Below are positions 44,304-53,164 of a stretch of 57,153 bases of DNA, piece after piece. A model generated the notes under the pieces. That model did no database searches. It saw only the letters and a program-made list of their open reading frames with translations, and had not been told where the DNA came from. Every line of letters starts with the position of its first letter. Position 1 is the first letter of the stretch. This DNA is from Phocaeicola sp. (GTDB lineage: Bacteria > Bacteroidota > Bacteroidia > Bacteroidales > Bacteroidaceae): assembly GCA_020026175.1 (NCBI GenBank), contig JAHHQV010000012.1, forward strand, positions 1 through 57,153, given 5' to 3'. Made by a program: the position numbers and the translations under genes.

Positions 44304-47150
44304 TCAACTTCTGCTCACTTCAAAACCATTGTCCGAAAGAGTCATATCTACAAATCTCGCATTCTTGTTTGGCGCATTTTCGTTCAATATGCGGCGTATT
44401 CTTCCGGCAGCCACATCATCTTTTGCCACCATATACAGATAACCGCCACCTCCAGCACCCGGAAGCTTATATCCCAGACACAAATCGTCTATCATGTCGG
44501 TTATTGCCTTTACTGCAGGAGGGTTGGTGCCATAGTCCAGCAATTGGTTTTGCTTCCAAGTTCTTCTCACCAGTTTACCCATTTCCTCAAAATTGTTTCT
44601 CATTATAGCGTCATACATACACAATGCATGCTCCTTCATTTCGCCCAACAGAGACAGGTGAGAATTCGAGTTCAGAAACATTCCCCTCACGATTTCAGCC
44701 AATATACTTTTGGCTGTACGAGTAATCCCTGTGTAATACAGCAGATGACAACCCTTATATTCACTGTCTCTGAACAGATGTTCAGGCATCCATCTCACAT
44801 CAGGTCTCTGACACCATCCACTATCGGTTTGCAGCAGTTTCACTCCCTGCAGCACACCCCCATACTGGTCTTGCCATCCTCCCCCTGTAGTGAGCAGCTG
44901 TTCCAGCACAAGAGTCTTCATACAAATATCATTCTTGTCCCATTTCAGTCCGCAGAAGTCATTTATAGCCCCCAGCACAGTAGAAGCCAGTATAGAACTT
45001 GTTCCCAGTCCCGAGCCGGCAGGTATTGCAGAAAGCAGAGTTACCTCTATGCCCGCACCGAAAGCCTTCAACTGTTCCTCCAGCGAGTCGAATCTGTCCA
45101 TCGAGAAGTCAGGATGAAAACCAGCCAATACCAATGCAGCCTTAGGAATAGAGAAAGGCGAGCCCACCTTATTAAAGCCCTTCAGTTCCTCATACGAAGA
45201 AATAACCTCCATAGCACCAAGGTCAATCGACCTCAATACAATCCTATATTCCTTTGCAGGCTTCACATACACCTGTAATGGCGGTTGTCCGTTCAGTTCA
45301 ATAGCCAGATTAATCACGCTTCCACCCTCCATCAAGCAATAAGGAGGCGTATCGGTCCATCCCCCCGCAAGGTCTATTCTCACAGGGCTTCGTCCCCACA
45401 CTATCTGATCAGAGTAGACAGACATCAAAGGTCTCTGCTGTTCGAAAGAAGACTCTAAAAGCCCTTCCCTCATCAGTCCGAAAGCCTTTTCCTCCATCTT
45501 CTTCACATCCTCTTCAGGCTCGTTGTCCAGCTGCATCTTTCTTGCACGGAACATTGCGTCACTTACCCTCGTCAGTAGCGGCGAGTCTTCCGGCAGTTCT
45601 TTCGGCAGATCTATTTTCATATCCGAGAAATCCTCGGCAGCTTCCAGAAGGTCTATCTGATAGAACACACTTTTCTCATAATTCACAGCCAGTGTGGTCC
45701 AGTTCATCTTTCTGAAGTTCTCACGCTGTGCATACAGTCTTCTCAGGTTGGCAAAAGCCGAAATCTCGTCGGCCGAAAGTTTCTTAGCCTTCACCCATAT
45801 ATCCTTGCCCTCCTTACATTCAGGTTCGCAAGTCATCCATCTTATCACACAGCCCAGTTCCTCAGTGTCCATGCACACAGCGAAGATTCTTGAGCTTTGC
45901 AAATCCTCGTTACCCTCTATATCCTCAGCCTTCAGTCCTCTGTCTTCCATCCATACCCTCATAGGCTTGCCCATAAAGAGAGTCTCAGGCTTGTTAATAT
46001 TACCCTTAAAAGCATCATTGAAGCCATAAGGACGCGCCACAAAACCGTTTTTAAACACAGGAGCTACATCTATACACACTCCTTCGTCAAGGCACAGCTT
46101 CCAGTCATTTTCAGGAACACCGGTAATAATGTTTCTGCACGAGATACACCAGTCTTTTCCCACATGCGAGTTCTCCACCCACACATTATTATTATCCGCA
46201 GTGAACTTAATGTCAATTTTCGCATTCTGAGTAAAGATAGACTCATGAGGCTTCACCTTTTTCTGTATAATCATTCTCTGGTCTATCACGCTGTTCTGCA
46301 CAGCCAGGGTCGATGAAATCATTTCACGGCTGGTGCCATAATGATGAAACTCACCGCCCGGAAGAGGCAGAATGGCAACGCTCAGACCGTTCAGTTCACC
46401 ATCCTCTATTCTAGGATTTTCTCCCAGAGCAAGGCCGAATTCCGAATACATATCATAAAATTTTATCTCCCCGTTGTCCATAGAGCGTTTCATCATCAGC
46501 TCTATAGCCCTGTTGCTCAGCAGCCATATACCAATATCCATAAGGAAAAGATGATCCTTCATAAGATCACCCAGTGTTTCCACCGAAGGCTTCTGAAGCA
46601 TATACTCCAGTTTCTCAGGCGAGCGTCTGTTCATCACAAACACCCCGTGGTTTTTGGCAAGTTGCGGGTCTACCCAAAGACCATAACACACCACATCCGC
46701 CTCAGGTATAGCCTGAAGAGCCTCCTTAGCCCTAATATACACATCCCCGCTGGCAATAAGAGTATTCAGACCTTCAGGAGCCATGTCCATAATCTTCTCA
46801 TATAGCGGAAGCTGCAAGTCCAGCAGATTCTGAGTGATTCTCTGTCCGCGTCCCCATCTGAATACAGGCACCGGAGTAAGCACCTTTCCCGAAGGAGCAT
46901 ACGCAGGCAGTCGTCTGCTCTGTCCTCCTGCATGCATCAATATACGCTTTTCCTTGCCCAACCATTCAGCCACACTGCCTTCAAAGCCCTCGCTCTTCAT
47001 ACAGTCAGACATCAGCCAAGCAGTTCCACCACCCGAACCTAGTTTCTTTCCTATAGGGTCCGAAGTACAAAACCATTCATCACGGCTCACTTTCTCTATA
47101 TCATGAAAGCACTCCACAAGATTTGGAGGTAGAGATAAAAGTTTTTTCAT
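44304..47150 (-). CDS. fkp: Bifunctional L-fucokinase / GDP-fucose pyrophosphorylase
   Basis: Fkp makes GDP-fucose from free L-fucose by the salvage route: kinase then GTP-fucose-1-phosphate guanylyltransferase. In Bacteroides it feeds capsule and glycoprotein fucosylation. The N-terminal transferase has SGGGTAWL and the nucleotide loop HAGGQSRRLPAYAPSGKVL. A central beta-helix-like part follows. The C-terminal GHMP kinase has DLAGGWTDTPPYC, the ATP loop AIPAGSGLGTSS (about 713) and GAGGGGYLYMV. The length of 948 residues matches the known B. fragilis enzyme (949). It follows ugd by 62 bp, so both may be expressed together. Confidence 0.95.
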   Translation of the reverse strand: MKKLLSLPPNLVECFHDIEKVSRDEWFCTSDPIGKKLGSGGGTAWLMSDCMKSEGFEGSVAEWLGKEKRILMHAGGQSRRLPAYAPSGKVLTPVPVFRWGRGQRITQNLLDLQLPLYEKIMDMAPEGLNTLIASGDVYIRAKEALQAIPEADVVCYGLWVDPQLAKNHGVFVMNRRSPEKLEYMLQKPSVETLGDLMKDHLFLMDIGIWLLSNRAIELMMKRSMDNGEIKFYDMYSEFGLALGENPRIEDGELNGLSVAILPLPGGEFHHYGTSREMISSTLAVQNSVIDQRMIIQKKVKPHESIFTQNAKIDIKFTADNNNVWVENSHVGKDWCISCRNIITGVPENDWKLCLDEGVCIDVAPVFKNGFVARPYGFNDAFKGNINKPETLFMGKPMRVWMEDRGLKAEDIEGNEDLQSSRIFAVCMDTEELGCVIRWMTCEPECKEGKDIWVKAKKLSADEISAFANLRRLYAQRENFRKMNWTTLAVNYEKSVFYQIDLLEAAEDFSDMKIDLPKELPEDSPLLTRVSDAMFRARKMQLDNEPEEDVKKMEEKAFGLMREGLLESSFEQQRPLMSVYSDQIVWGRSPVRIDLAGGWTDTPPYCLMEGGSVINLAIELNGQPPLQVYVKPAKEYRIVLRSIDLGAMEVISSYEELKGFNKVGSPFSIPKAALVLAGFHPDFSMDRFDSLEEQLKAFGAGIEVTLLSAIPAGSGLGTSSILASTVLGAINDFCGLKWDKNDICMKTLVLEQLLTTGGGWQDQYGGVLQGVKLLQTDSGWCQRPDVRWMPEHLFRDSEYKGCHLLYYTGITRTAKSILAEIVRGMFLNSNSHLSLLGEMKEHALCMYDAIMRNNFEEMGKLVRRTWKQNQLLDYGTNPPAVKAITDMIDDLCLGYKLPGAGGGGYLYMVAKDDVAAGRIRRILNENAPNKNARFVDMTLSDNGFEVSRS

Positions 47151-47212
47151 AATTTATCAATAATAAGTTATTATAATATTTTATATCCTAAAAAGAACAG
47201 AAAAGACACAGA

Positions 47213-48541
47213 TTAATCCCTTTTGAAAATATCCCTCGAGTAAACTTTACCTTTCACATCATCCAGACATTCGTCATACCTGTTTGCAATCACCGCATCA
47301 CACATACCCTTAAATTCGTCCAGATTATTCACGATTTTCGAACCGAAGAAAGAACTTCCGTTTTCCAGAGTAGGTTCATATATCACCACAGTAGCCCCCT
47401 TAGCCTTAATTCGTTTCATCACCCCCTGGATACTGCTCTGTCGGAAATTATCACTGTTCGATTTCATCGTAAGCCTGTACACCCCTATCACACAAGGCTT
47501 CTCATTGTCAGGATTAAAGTCCCCCTTAATGTTATAGTCATAATACCCAGCCATTTTCAGCACTTGGTCGGCTATGAAGTCCTTTCTTGTACGGTTCGAT
47601 TCCACTATAGCATTAATAAGGTTCTCAGGCACATCAGCATAGTTGGCAAGCAGCTGCTTCGTATCCTTAGGCAGGCAATACCCACCATACCCGAACGAAG
47701 GATTGTTATAATGATTCCCTATACGCGGGTCAAGGCTAATTCCCCTGATAATATTCTCCGTGTCAAGCCCCTTCAGTTCAGCATAAGTATCCAGTTCGTT
47801 GAAGTACGACACACGCAGAGCCAGATAAGTATTGGCAAACAGTTTCACAGCCTCTGCCTCCTTCAGTTCCATAAACAGAGTATCTACATTCTCCTTTATT
47901 GCTCCCTGTTGCAGCAACCCCGCAAAAGTCTTGGCATACTCCATAATACTATCATCCACAATAGTTTCCATAGCCCTCTTTTCCTCATCACTACAATTGT
48001 CAGGTTTAGGATACCCCACAATAATGCGGCTAGGGTAGAGGTTATCATACAGAGCCTTGCTTTCCCTCAAAAATTCAGGCGAGAACAAAAGCTTGAACTT
48101 CTTTCCCCTCAGCGACTCCTTGCTCTCAAACAAAGCAGCATACTTCACATACAAGCTTCTGCAGTACCCCACAGGGATAGTACTCTTTATCACCATCACA
48201 GCATCAGGATTAACCTCCAGCACCATGTCAATCACCTCCTCCACATGACTCGTATCAAAGAAATTTTTCACAGAATCATAGTTAGTAGGAGCAGCAATCA
48301 CCACGAAGTCAGCATCCCTATAAGCCTTTTCTCCGTCAAGAGTAGCAGTCAGGTCAAGTTCCTTTTCAGCAAGAAACATTTCAATATAATCATCCTGAAT
48401 AGGGCTGATACGCTTATTGATTTTCTCCACTTTCTCAGCTATCACATCCACTGCAGTCACCTTATGATGTTGTGCAAGCAATGTTGCGATTGACAGTCCC
48501 ACATATCCGGTACCTGCCACAGCTATTTTATATTGTTTCAT
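47213..48541 (-). CDS. ugd: UDP-glucose/nucleotide-sugar 6-dehydrogenase
   Basis: A 442-residue enzyme of the UDP-glucose/GDP-mannose dehydrogenase family, oxidising UDP-glucose to UDP-glucuronate with two NAD molecules, for capsule or LPS sugars. Rossmann motif GTGYVGLSIATLL is at residues 9-21, the central VIKSTIPVGYCR and SPEFLRES are present, and the catalytic cysteine lies in GYGGYCLPKD near 288. The last third has a linker and the C-terminal NAD-domain part. Its leader is duplicated at 52507-52581 (see repeats). The substrate could be UDP-glucose or a related sugar, as motifs do not decide. Confidence 0.92.
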   Translation of the reverse strand: MKQYKIAVAGTGYVGLSIATLLAQHHKVTAVDVIAEKVEKINKRISPIQDDYIEMFLAEKELDLTATLDGEKAYRDADFVVIAAPTNYDSVKNFFDTSHVEEVIDMVLEVNPDAVMVIKSTIPVGYCRSLYVKYAALFESKESLRGKKFKLLFSPEFLRESKALYDNLYPSRIIVGYPKPDNCSDEEKRAMETIVDDSIMEYAKTFAGLLQQGAIKENVDTLFMELKEAEAVKLFANTYLALRVSYFNELDTYAELKGLDTENIIRGISLDPRIGNHYNNPSFGYGGYCLPKDTKQLLANYADVPENLINAIVESNRTRKDFIADQVLKMAGYYDYNIKGDFNPDNEKPCVIGVYRLTMKSNSDNFRQSSIQGVMKRIKAKGATVVIYEPTLENGSSFFGSKIVNNLDEFKGMCDAVIANRYDECLDDVKGKVYSRDIFKRD

Positions 48542-48609
48542 TATATCAGTTATTAGTTTTTAAATTCACATATAAGTATTTACAAAGATACTCAAATTTT
48601 GAAGATACC
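48535..48609 (-). repeat. 75-bp direct repeat R-A, copy 1 (leader of ugd)
   Basis: This segment is identical over 75 bp to 52507-52581. It starts at the fourth to seventh bases of the ugd reading frame (ATGAAAC shared) and extends 68 bp upstream, so it holds the ugd start codon and leader. A TATCTTTG -7 box is inside (48583-48590, reverse), with no clear -33. A partial third copy of 23 bp is at 50730-50752. It marks the downstream edge of the first ATPase cassette. Confidence 0.9.
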
Positions 48610-48634
48610 CGAGTCTTTTTATAAATTTACGTAA

Positions 48635-49318
48635 CTATTTGAATTTATCTAAATCAATTGTTTCTGCATTCTTACTTACTGGGCAATGAAACACCATCAT
48701 CTTGTTGAATTTAATATCTTTATGCAATTTGTCTTGTGGTAAATTAGGGAAGTGCTTCGCTTCTAGTAGAACTTTTTTATTTACTCTTAACTCCTTATCA
48801 ATTATATTTTCACATCCCATTTGACTATTAATATAACTTGATTTATGATCAAAAACCATTGCATTGTTCTTATTGTCATATTTATCATCCTGAGATGGAG
48901 GATAACTGATGATTATCCCAACTTCCTTATAATTAAGAGAAGAGAACGATTGAAGATTACAAAGTAAAGATTTTATTTTGATAGATGATACAGGTATCTG
49001 TTTTATGGCCTTTTTCTTTACAGCAGAATAGCCTGACTTCATTTCAATATAAATAATAAATTGTTGATTATTCTTTTCAAAGATAAAAGTACCGTCATTA
49101 ATATCCCTAAAAGATAAATCATTGTTTATCTTTTTGAAAATTTTCTCGCAATCTCGAAGAAATTCAGGTTTGATGAAAACTCCACTGCCAGACGAAATTA
49201 CATTTACCTCAGACAAGGCATTTTTATTGTCCTGTTTCTCCTTCAATATATAGTTCTGATTAAACTGGCTAAAATAATCAGAACTATACAGTTCGGTCAA
49301 ATCATTCAGTGTAATCAT
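48635..49318 (-). CDS. Cassette 1 partner, putative PD-(D/E)XK-type nuclease
   Basis: A 227-residue cytosolic protein not known to me by name. The likely catalytic core is D75 (NDGTFIFEKN) with E92-M-K94 in IIYIEMKSGYS, a strand-D, strand-ExK spacing typical of PD-(D/E)XK nucleases. Its strand order and the following helix (KKKAIKQIPVSSIKIKSLL) also fit that fold, though I could not test it. The start codon ATG 49318 overlaps the ATPase gene end by 17 bp, so the two are translationally coupled. Function as the effector of the ATPase is an inference. Confidence 0.55.
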   Translation of the reverse strand: MITLNDLTELYSSDYFSQFNQNYILKEKQDNKNALSEVNVISSGSGVFIKPEFLRDCEKIFKKINNDLSFRDINDGTFIFEKNNQQFIIYIEMKSGYSAVKKKAIKQIPVSSIKIKSLLCNLQSFSSLNYKEVGIIISYPPSQDDKYDNKNNAMVFDHKSSYINSQMGCENIIDKELRVNKKVLLEAKHFPNLPQDKLHKDIKFNKMMVFHCPVSKNAETIDLDKFK

Positions 49319-50594
49319 TATATTTATTTATTATATTGTCAAGATATTCTTCCTCTTCATTCAATCGTTGTACGGTATTAAAGAAAGTAGTAAAAGGAAT
49401 TCCATTTTCATCAATTGTAAGATCTTTGATTTTTGTAAAACCATCTTCACCCGTTTCAAAATAATAAGCCTTTACATCTTCTTTATCAAGGTAGAAACGA
49501 TTGTTCATTTTCTTCTCACTGCATATCTTTTTAAAAGTATCTTTATCTTTCTTTCTTATTTCTCCAAGTTTTATCAATTGATTTACTCTTTGCAAGAAAT
49601 AATCACTATGTGTAGTAAGTTGAATAAAAGAGCCACGATTTTTAACGGCAGCAAGCAGATTTGCCACATTTACCTGCATATCTGGATGCAGATGCGCTTC
49701 AGGTTCTTCCAAACAGATAGAAAGCTGTAATTTAGACCAGTTCATAAGATAAAAGAGCAAAGGACTCAACTCCTTTATAGAAGAAGCTGCAGCAGTCATA
49801 GGAATTCTATTCCCATTAGTCAATTGTAAAAACTGATTATCCTTTTCAGAAATAAGTTTTCCGTTAACAAGTTTCTTCACCTGCGATTCGAAAAACTGCC
49901 TGTCATCCTTATCCTCAGTAGAGGAACCAGGAGAAACAGCCAAATCATAATCTCTTAAAAACAGTTTGAACATACCAGTTGAAGTAGCAATACTATTTTT
50001 CGTAGAATAAGTTTCACCTACATACGCACCTCTAGCTGGAGGTAAAATAACAGACTTTACAAAATTTGCATTAAATAAATTACTAATAAGAAATGAAGCT
50101 ATTGAGATAACTAAATTTGATAGAAAATCATCAGAGTTAAAACTTGTATAAATAATATTCCCATTCAGTTCAATTGTTCTTATAGACATATTACTAAAAG
50201 GGTTTGCCAATTCTTTAGGAACATCATTTTTCTTTGAAACAATCTTGATATTATCAAAAGAATCTACTTGTAATTCAAAATTAGCATCACATATCAGATT
50301 ATTGTCTCCCAAGAACATTCGCATGAAATCTTGAGCTCTCAAATTCAACCAAAGTCTTATTTCTTCTATGCTTAAGGTAAATGAAAAATTGCCTTTAGTA
50401 TCTTCTTTTATTTTGGGTTCTATCAAAGCTCTCAGGTTACCTTCTGTAAAGGCGGAAAAGAAATAATACATCAGATAATTGACATAGCTTTTCCCCACAT
50501 TAGAATTTCCTGTAAAAATCATTATAGGAGACAATGTAACTTCTTGATTTTTAATAGGTCCTAATTCATTAATTGTAACTTTAACAACATTCAT
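49302..50594 (-). CDS. Cassette 1 OLD/ABC-like AAA ATPase
   Basis: A 430-residue ATPase of the AAA_15/AAA_21/OLD-like group. Walker A is GNSNVGKS (residues 29-36), a signature-like stretch ASSIKELSPLLFYL is followed by Walker B LSICLEEPEAHLHP and the H-loop LTTHSDYFLQRV, so the ABC-type ATP sandwich is complete. The middle (about 75-230) is a poorly conserved arm. There is no TOPRIM domain, unlike OLD nucleases; the partner gene follows. A promoter of good quality precedes it at 50620-50650. It is AT-rich compared with fkp and ugd, which suggests acquisition by transfer. Confidence 0.8.
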   Translation of the reverse strand: MNVVKVTINELGPIKNQEVTLSPIMIFTGNSNVGKSYVNYLMYYFFSAFTEGNLRALIEPKIKEDTKGNFSFTLSIEEIRLWLNLRAQDFMRMFLGDNNLICDANFELQVDSFDNIKIVSKKNDVPKELANPFSNMSIRTIELNGNIIYTSFNSDDFLSNLVISIASFLISNLFNANFVKSVILPPARGAYVGETYSTKNSIATSTGMFKLFLRDYDLAVSPGSSTEDKDDRQFFESQVKKLVNGKLISEKDNQFLQLTNGNRIPMTAAASSIKELSPLLFYLMNWSKLQLSICLEEPEAHLHPDMQVNVANLLAAVKNRGSFIQLTTHSDYFLQRVNQLIKLGEIRKKDKDTFKKICSEKKMNNRFYLDKEDVKAYYFETGEDGFTKIKDLTIDENGIPFTTFFNTVQRLNEEEEYLDNIINKYNDYTE

Positions 50595-50619
50595 ATATTT
50601 CTAATCTATTATGTTGTAA

Positions 50620-50650
50620 CAAATGTAGTCAAAAAAATGTAAACTCCCAA
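50620..50650 (-). promoter_or_regulatory. Promoter of cassette 1
   Basis: The reverse strand has TTG (50648-50650), 20 bp, then TACATTTG (50620-50627), an exact -7 match 26 bp upstream of the ATPase ATG. The cassette therefore brings its own promoter. Confidence 0.65.
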
Positions 50651-50729
50651 TTTTATGTTATACCTTTTTTAGCTATTGTTATTTGTGGATTGTTAGAAGT
50701 GACCAGACTATTAATTTACAATCTACAAG

Positions 50730-50752
50730 GATACTCAAATTTTGAAGATACC
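50730..50752 (-). repeat. Partial copy of direct repeat R-A (junction of cassettes 1 and 2)
   Basis: These 23 bp, followed by a looser match of about 25 bp with GGAGCAAAAC, correspond to the outer end of copy 2 at 52559-52581 and its flank. Copy 1 lacks that flank. It lies between the two ATPase cassettes. Confidence 0.75.
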
Positions 50753-50778
50753 AAAAAAAAGCGGAGCAAAACGAAGGC

Positions 50779-50847
50779 AAATTTACGATTATTATTTACA
50801 TATAATCATAAGAAGAAGGTTTTCGTAATCCGTTCTTCCCTTTTTCT
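50779..50847 (-). repeat. Direct repeat R-B, copy 1
   Basis: About 70 bp, highly similar to 56698-56768, with a 25-bp block identical at 50813-50837 and 56734-56758. It directly replaces the C-terminal coding end of the TOPRIM/DUF3226 pseudogene. Confidence 0.8.
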
Positions 50848-51407
50848 ATTCATAGCAGTACCAGGTTCATCTTGCCATGCTAACCATGTATGAATCCTTG
50901 CTTTAGAATGATGAACTTTTTTATAATTGTTTATTTTATTGGCTTCAATATCAGTTAGAACTTCATCTTTTTCATCAGTAAAGAATTATTCTCTAAATTA
51001 GGAATCATATAACCGATAAAATCCTCTAGCATACCGTTCAAGTTATTGTTTGGCATTATCCACAAACCGAAAATAATTTGTTCATCATCATCAGGATAAC
51101 AAATTAAACCATTTTTAGGCAAAATTTCTGGTATTGATGAATAGAAACCACTTTTTACAAGAATATCACGTATTGCATCCCAATGCCCTTTTTAATTCTC
51201 ATCAGCATCAACTATAACTCCTAGTCGCTTTAATATATTTGTACTTTTTAGAGTAGTAGGAAGCGATGATAGGAGCTGAGTATACGAATCTTTTTCTTCA
51301 ACATAAAAAGTTTCTTTTAATTTAAGTTTTTCAGCAAGATTCCATATAACATGCTTATCGTTTTTCCCTTCTACCAACAATGCATATTCCAGTTTATTTC
51401 TTCCCAT
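50848..51407 (-). pseudogene. Broken TOPRIM/DUF3226 partner gene of cassette 2
   Basis: The intact 5' part (51192-51407) encodes a TOPRIM-like start with LLVEGKNDKHV (catalytic Glu) and LGVIVDADEN (DxD). A TAA at 51192-51194 interrupts it right after DADEN. In the same frame the sequence continues as KGHWDAIRDILVKSG, GLICYPDDDEQIIFGLW and MPNNNLNGMLEDFIGYM. A frameshift near 50978-50992 then leads to KARIHTWLAWQDEPGTAMN, the familiar C-terminal block of DUF3226, after which repeat R-B replaces the last residues. So three lesions are present. It starts 11 bp after the ATPase gene. Confidence 0.85.
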
Positions 51408-51418
51408 AATTCTTCGCT

Positions 51419-52513
51419 TTAACGCAGTTCTATATCATTATCTAAAGCAATTCTCAATTCATCAAGATTATAGCATATAGGTTTTATGCCAGATTTTCTG
51501 TGTTCCAACCTTATTAATTGAGCATTAATTATATCTGAGTCAGAAAAGCTTCTAATGCAATCAAGACTATGAGTAGTAGCAAATAACTGAATATTTAGTT
51601 TATCTACCAAATGACATATTATATTCCATAATTCAGGCTGACGTTTATAGTAAATACCATTCTCAATTTCGTCAATCAAGCATATTCCATCTTTTGAACT
51701 TACCAACCCTAAGATGATAGATAAAATTCTATTCATACCATCCCCCATAATACTAAGAGGGAATCTTCCGCTTTTACCATTCAGTGTAACATAAGGTACT
51801 CTGTTTGTAATTCTATTATCAAAAAAAGATTCTTCTATAAATGCAAGGTTTTCAATGTCTGGTTCAATAATTCTTAATGCCTCAACCACATATTTCTCCA
51901 GTCCAGTAAGTGCTATATTATCCCAAAGCAGAGAATTTATAGATTTGTTTGATGAAGAAGTGTGAATAAATTGTACTGGTGATTTTATAGATAAATCTCC
52001 TAAAAACCTTATAGCTTTACTAAAAGCAAAAAATCTTTCTTCTTTACCTGTTTTTATTAATATTCCCTTTTCAGATTCAAAATTTTCATTGTCATTATAA
52101 TGAAAATTATAAGTCCTTTTCGTTATTATTTCATTTGCAATAGTAGATTCCTCGATATAAGTATAACAAAGAGTAAGGCTTGTTTCATTGCTATCCGAAG
52201 TTCGGAGAATTATAGATTTGCCACCTCTAAATTCCCAGCCGTTAAAAAATTGAAGGAATAACTGACTATTATCCCCTTCGCTATTATTTCTTCTAAATAA
52301 ATTACAAGTTAGATTCATCCTTTGCAAAGCCATTTGTAGCAATACTTCAGGAGATCCGTTTGTTGCGAAAGTATATATAGCTTCCAGAACTGTAGATTTT
52401 CCTACATTATTATCTCCTGCTATTAAATTGATAGAGGAGAGTGAGCCTAAATTCATTTCATCAATAGATTTAAACCCTTTAATGTATAGAGATGGTAGAT
52501 ACATACGTTTCAT
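51419..52513 (-). CDS. Cassette 2 AAA ATPase (OLD-like) with captured ugd leader
   Basis: A 364-residue ATPase, intact. Walker A GDNNVGKS (33-40), signature-like FPLSIMGDGMNRIL, Walker B DGICLIDEIENGIYY and H-loop FATTHSLDCIRSF are all present. It is the type normally paired with DUF3226/TOPRIM proteins. Its natural partner downstream is broken, so the pair is likely inactive or only the ATPase remains. The first three codons ATG AAA CGT overlap repeat R-A, whose shared ATGAAAC comes from the ugd start; the native start may have been the Met at codon 4 (MYLPSLYIKG). Expression may now depend on the copied ugd leader. Confidence 0.8.
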   Translation of the reverse strand: MKRMYLPSLYIKGFKSIDEMNLGSLSSINLIAGDNNVGKSTVLEAIYTFATNGSPEVLLQMALQRMNLTCNLFRRNNSEGDNSQLFLQFFNGWEFRGGKSIILRTSDSNETSLTLCYTYIEESTIANEIITKRTYNFHYNDNENFESEKGILIKTGKEERFFAFSKAIRFLGDLSIKSPVQFIHTSSSNKSINSLLWDNIALTGLEKYVVEALRIIEPDIENLAFIEESFFDNRITNRVPYVTLNGKSGRFPLSIMGDGMNRILSIILGLVSSKDGICLIDEIENGIYYKRQPELWNIICHLVDKLNIQLFATTHSLDCIRSFSDSDIINAQLIRLEHRKSGIKPICYNLDELRIALDNDIELR

Positions 52514-52581
52514 TATATCAGTTATTAGTTTTTAAATTCACATATAAGTATTTACAAAGATACTCAAATTTTGAAGATACC
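52507..52581 (-). repeat. 75-bp direct repeat R-A, copy 2 (leader of cassette 2 ATPase)
   Basis: Identical over 75 bp to the ugd leader copy at 48535-48609, including ATGAAAC and the TATCTTTG -7 box (52555-52562). The distance between copies is 3972 bp, which encloses both ATPase cassettes. Confidence 0.9.
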
Positions 52582-52606
52582 AATAAAAAAAGAGGAGCAA
52601 AACAAA

Positions 52607-52645
52607 AAACAAGGATATGTTCATCACAAAAACATACCCTTGTTT
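52607..52645 (-). terminator. Terminator of the wzi-lipoprotein pair
   Basis: On the reverse strand AAACAAGGGTATGTT pairs with AACATATCCTTGTTT (one mismatch), followed by TTTTGTTTTG. It lies about 55 bp downstream of the small lipoprotein gene. Confidence 0.7.
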
Positions 52646-52699
52646 CAGAAAAAAATATTTACAAGTGCTTATAGAACAAAGCAACGCCACAATTCAATA

Positions 52700-53152
52700 T
52701 CAGAACTTTTTGAGTTCCAGCCTTGCATAGTCCGATTCAAGAACCAGACGCTTGTTGGTCGATTTCACCACATCAAAAACAGCTTCCTCCTGACTATTTA
52801 TCCCATAAGGAAGCAAGTCCTCAACAGAAGCCTTAGTAGTAGTGCCATCCAGACAAAAGTTCTTCAGTACAAAAGTCTTCTCATTATTACGATACTCAGT
52901 ACGAGCCTCTATGGACTTATACCCATGAGGGCCTTGTTTCTCAAACATCTTAGTACCCACATACGTGATACCCCAAAACAACCTCTCACACTCTGTCACC
53001 TCACCGGTTTCAAGCACAGTGAACCGCTGCAAAATCCAGTGTCCCTCAATCTTGCTGTTTACTGGAGCTTTCTCACACGATGTAACAATACACACCATTA
53101 CCGACAGCAAAATCCCTGCTGCCACCATCTTTACTATACGTTTCATCATCAT
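52700..53152 (-). CDS. Small lipocalin-like lipoprotein
   Basis: A 150-residue lipoprotein. Signal MMMKRIVKMVAAGILLSVMVCIV then TSC lipobox. The mature part begins KIEGHWILQRF and continues in short beta strands, as in the lipocalin-like DUF families of Bacteroidetes; I cannot name the exact family. The gene follows wzi by 12 bp and probably belongs to capsule or outer-membrane assembly. Confidence 0.65.
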   Translation of the reverse strand: MMMKRIVKMVAAGILLSVMVCIVTSCEKAPVNSKIEGHWILQRFTVLETGEVTECERLFWGITYVGTKMFEKQGPHGYKSIEARTEYRNNEKTFVLKNFCLDGTTTKASVEDLLPYGINSQEEAVFDVVKSTNKRLVLESDYARLELKKF

Positions 53153-53164
53153 ACCCTAAGCATA

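Noticed and set aside
47564..48493. A 309-codon forward ORF opposite ugd
   Set aside because: Antisense shadow of ugd with no recognisable domain or promoter.
48535..52581. Direct repeats as long target-site duplications of an insertion sequence
   Set aside because: A 75-bp duplication is far too long for ordinary transposition, and no transposase or terminal inverted repeats were seen.
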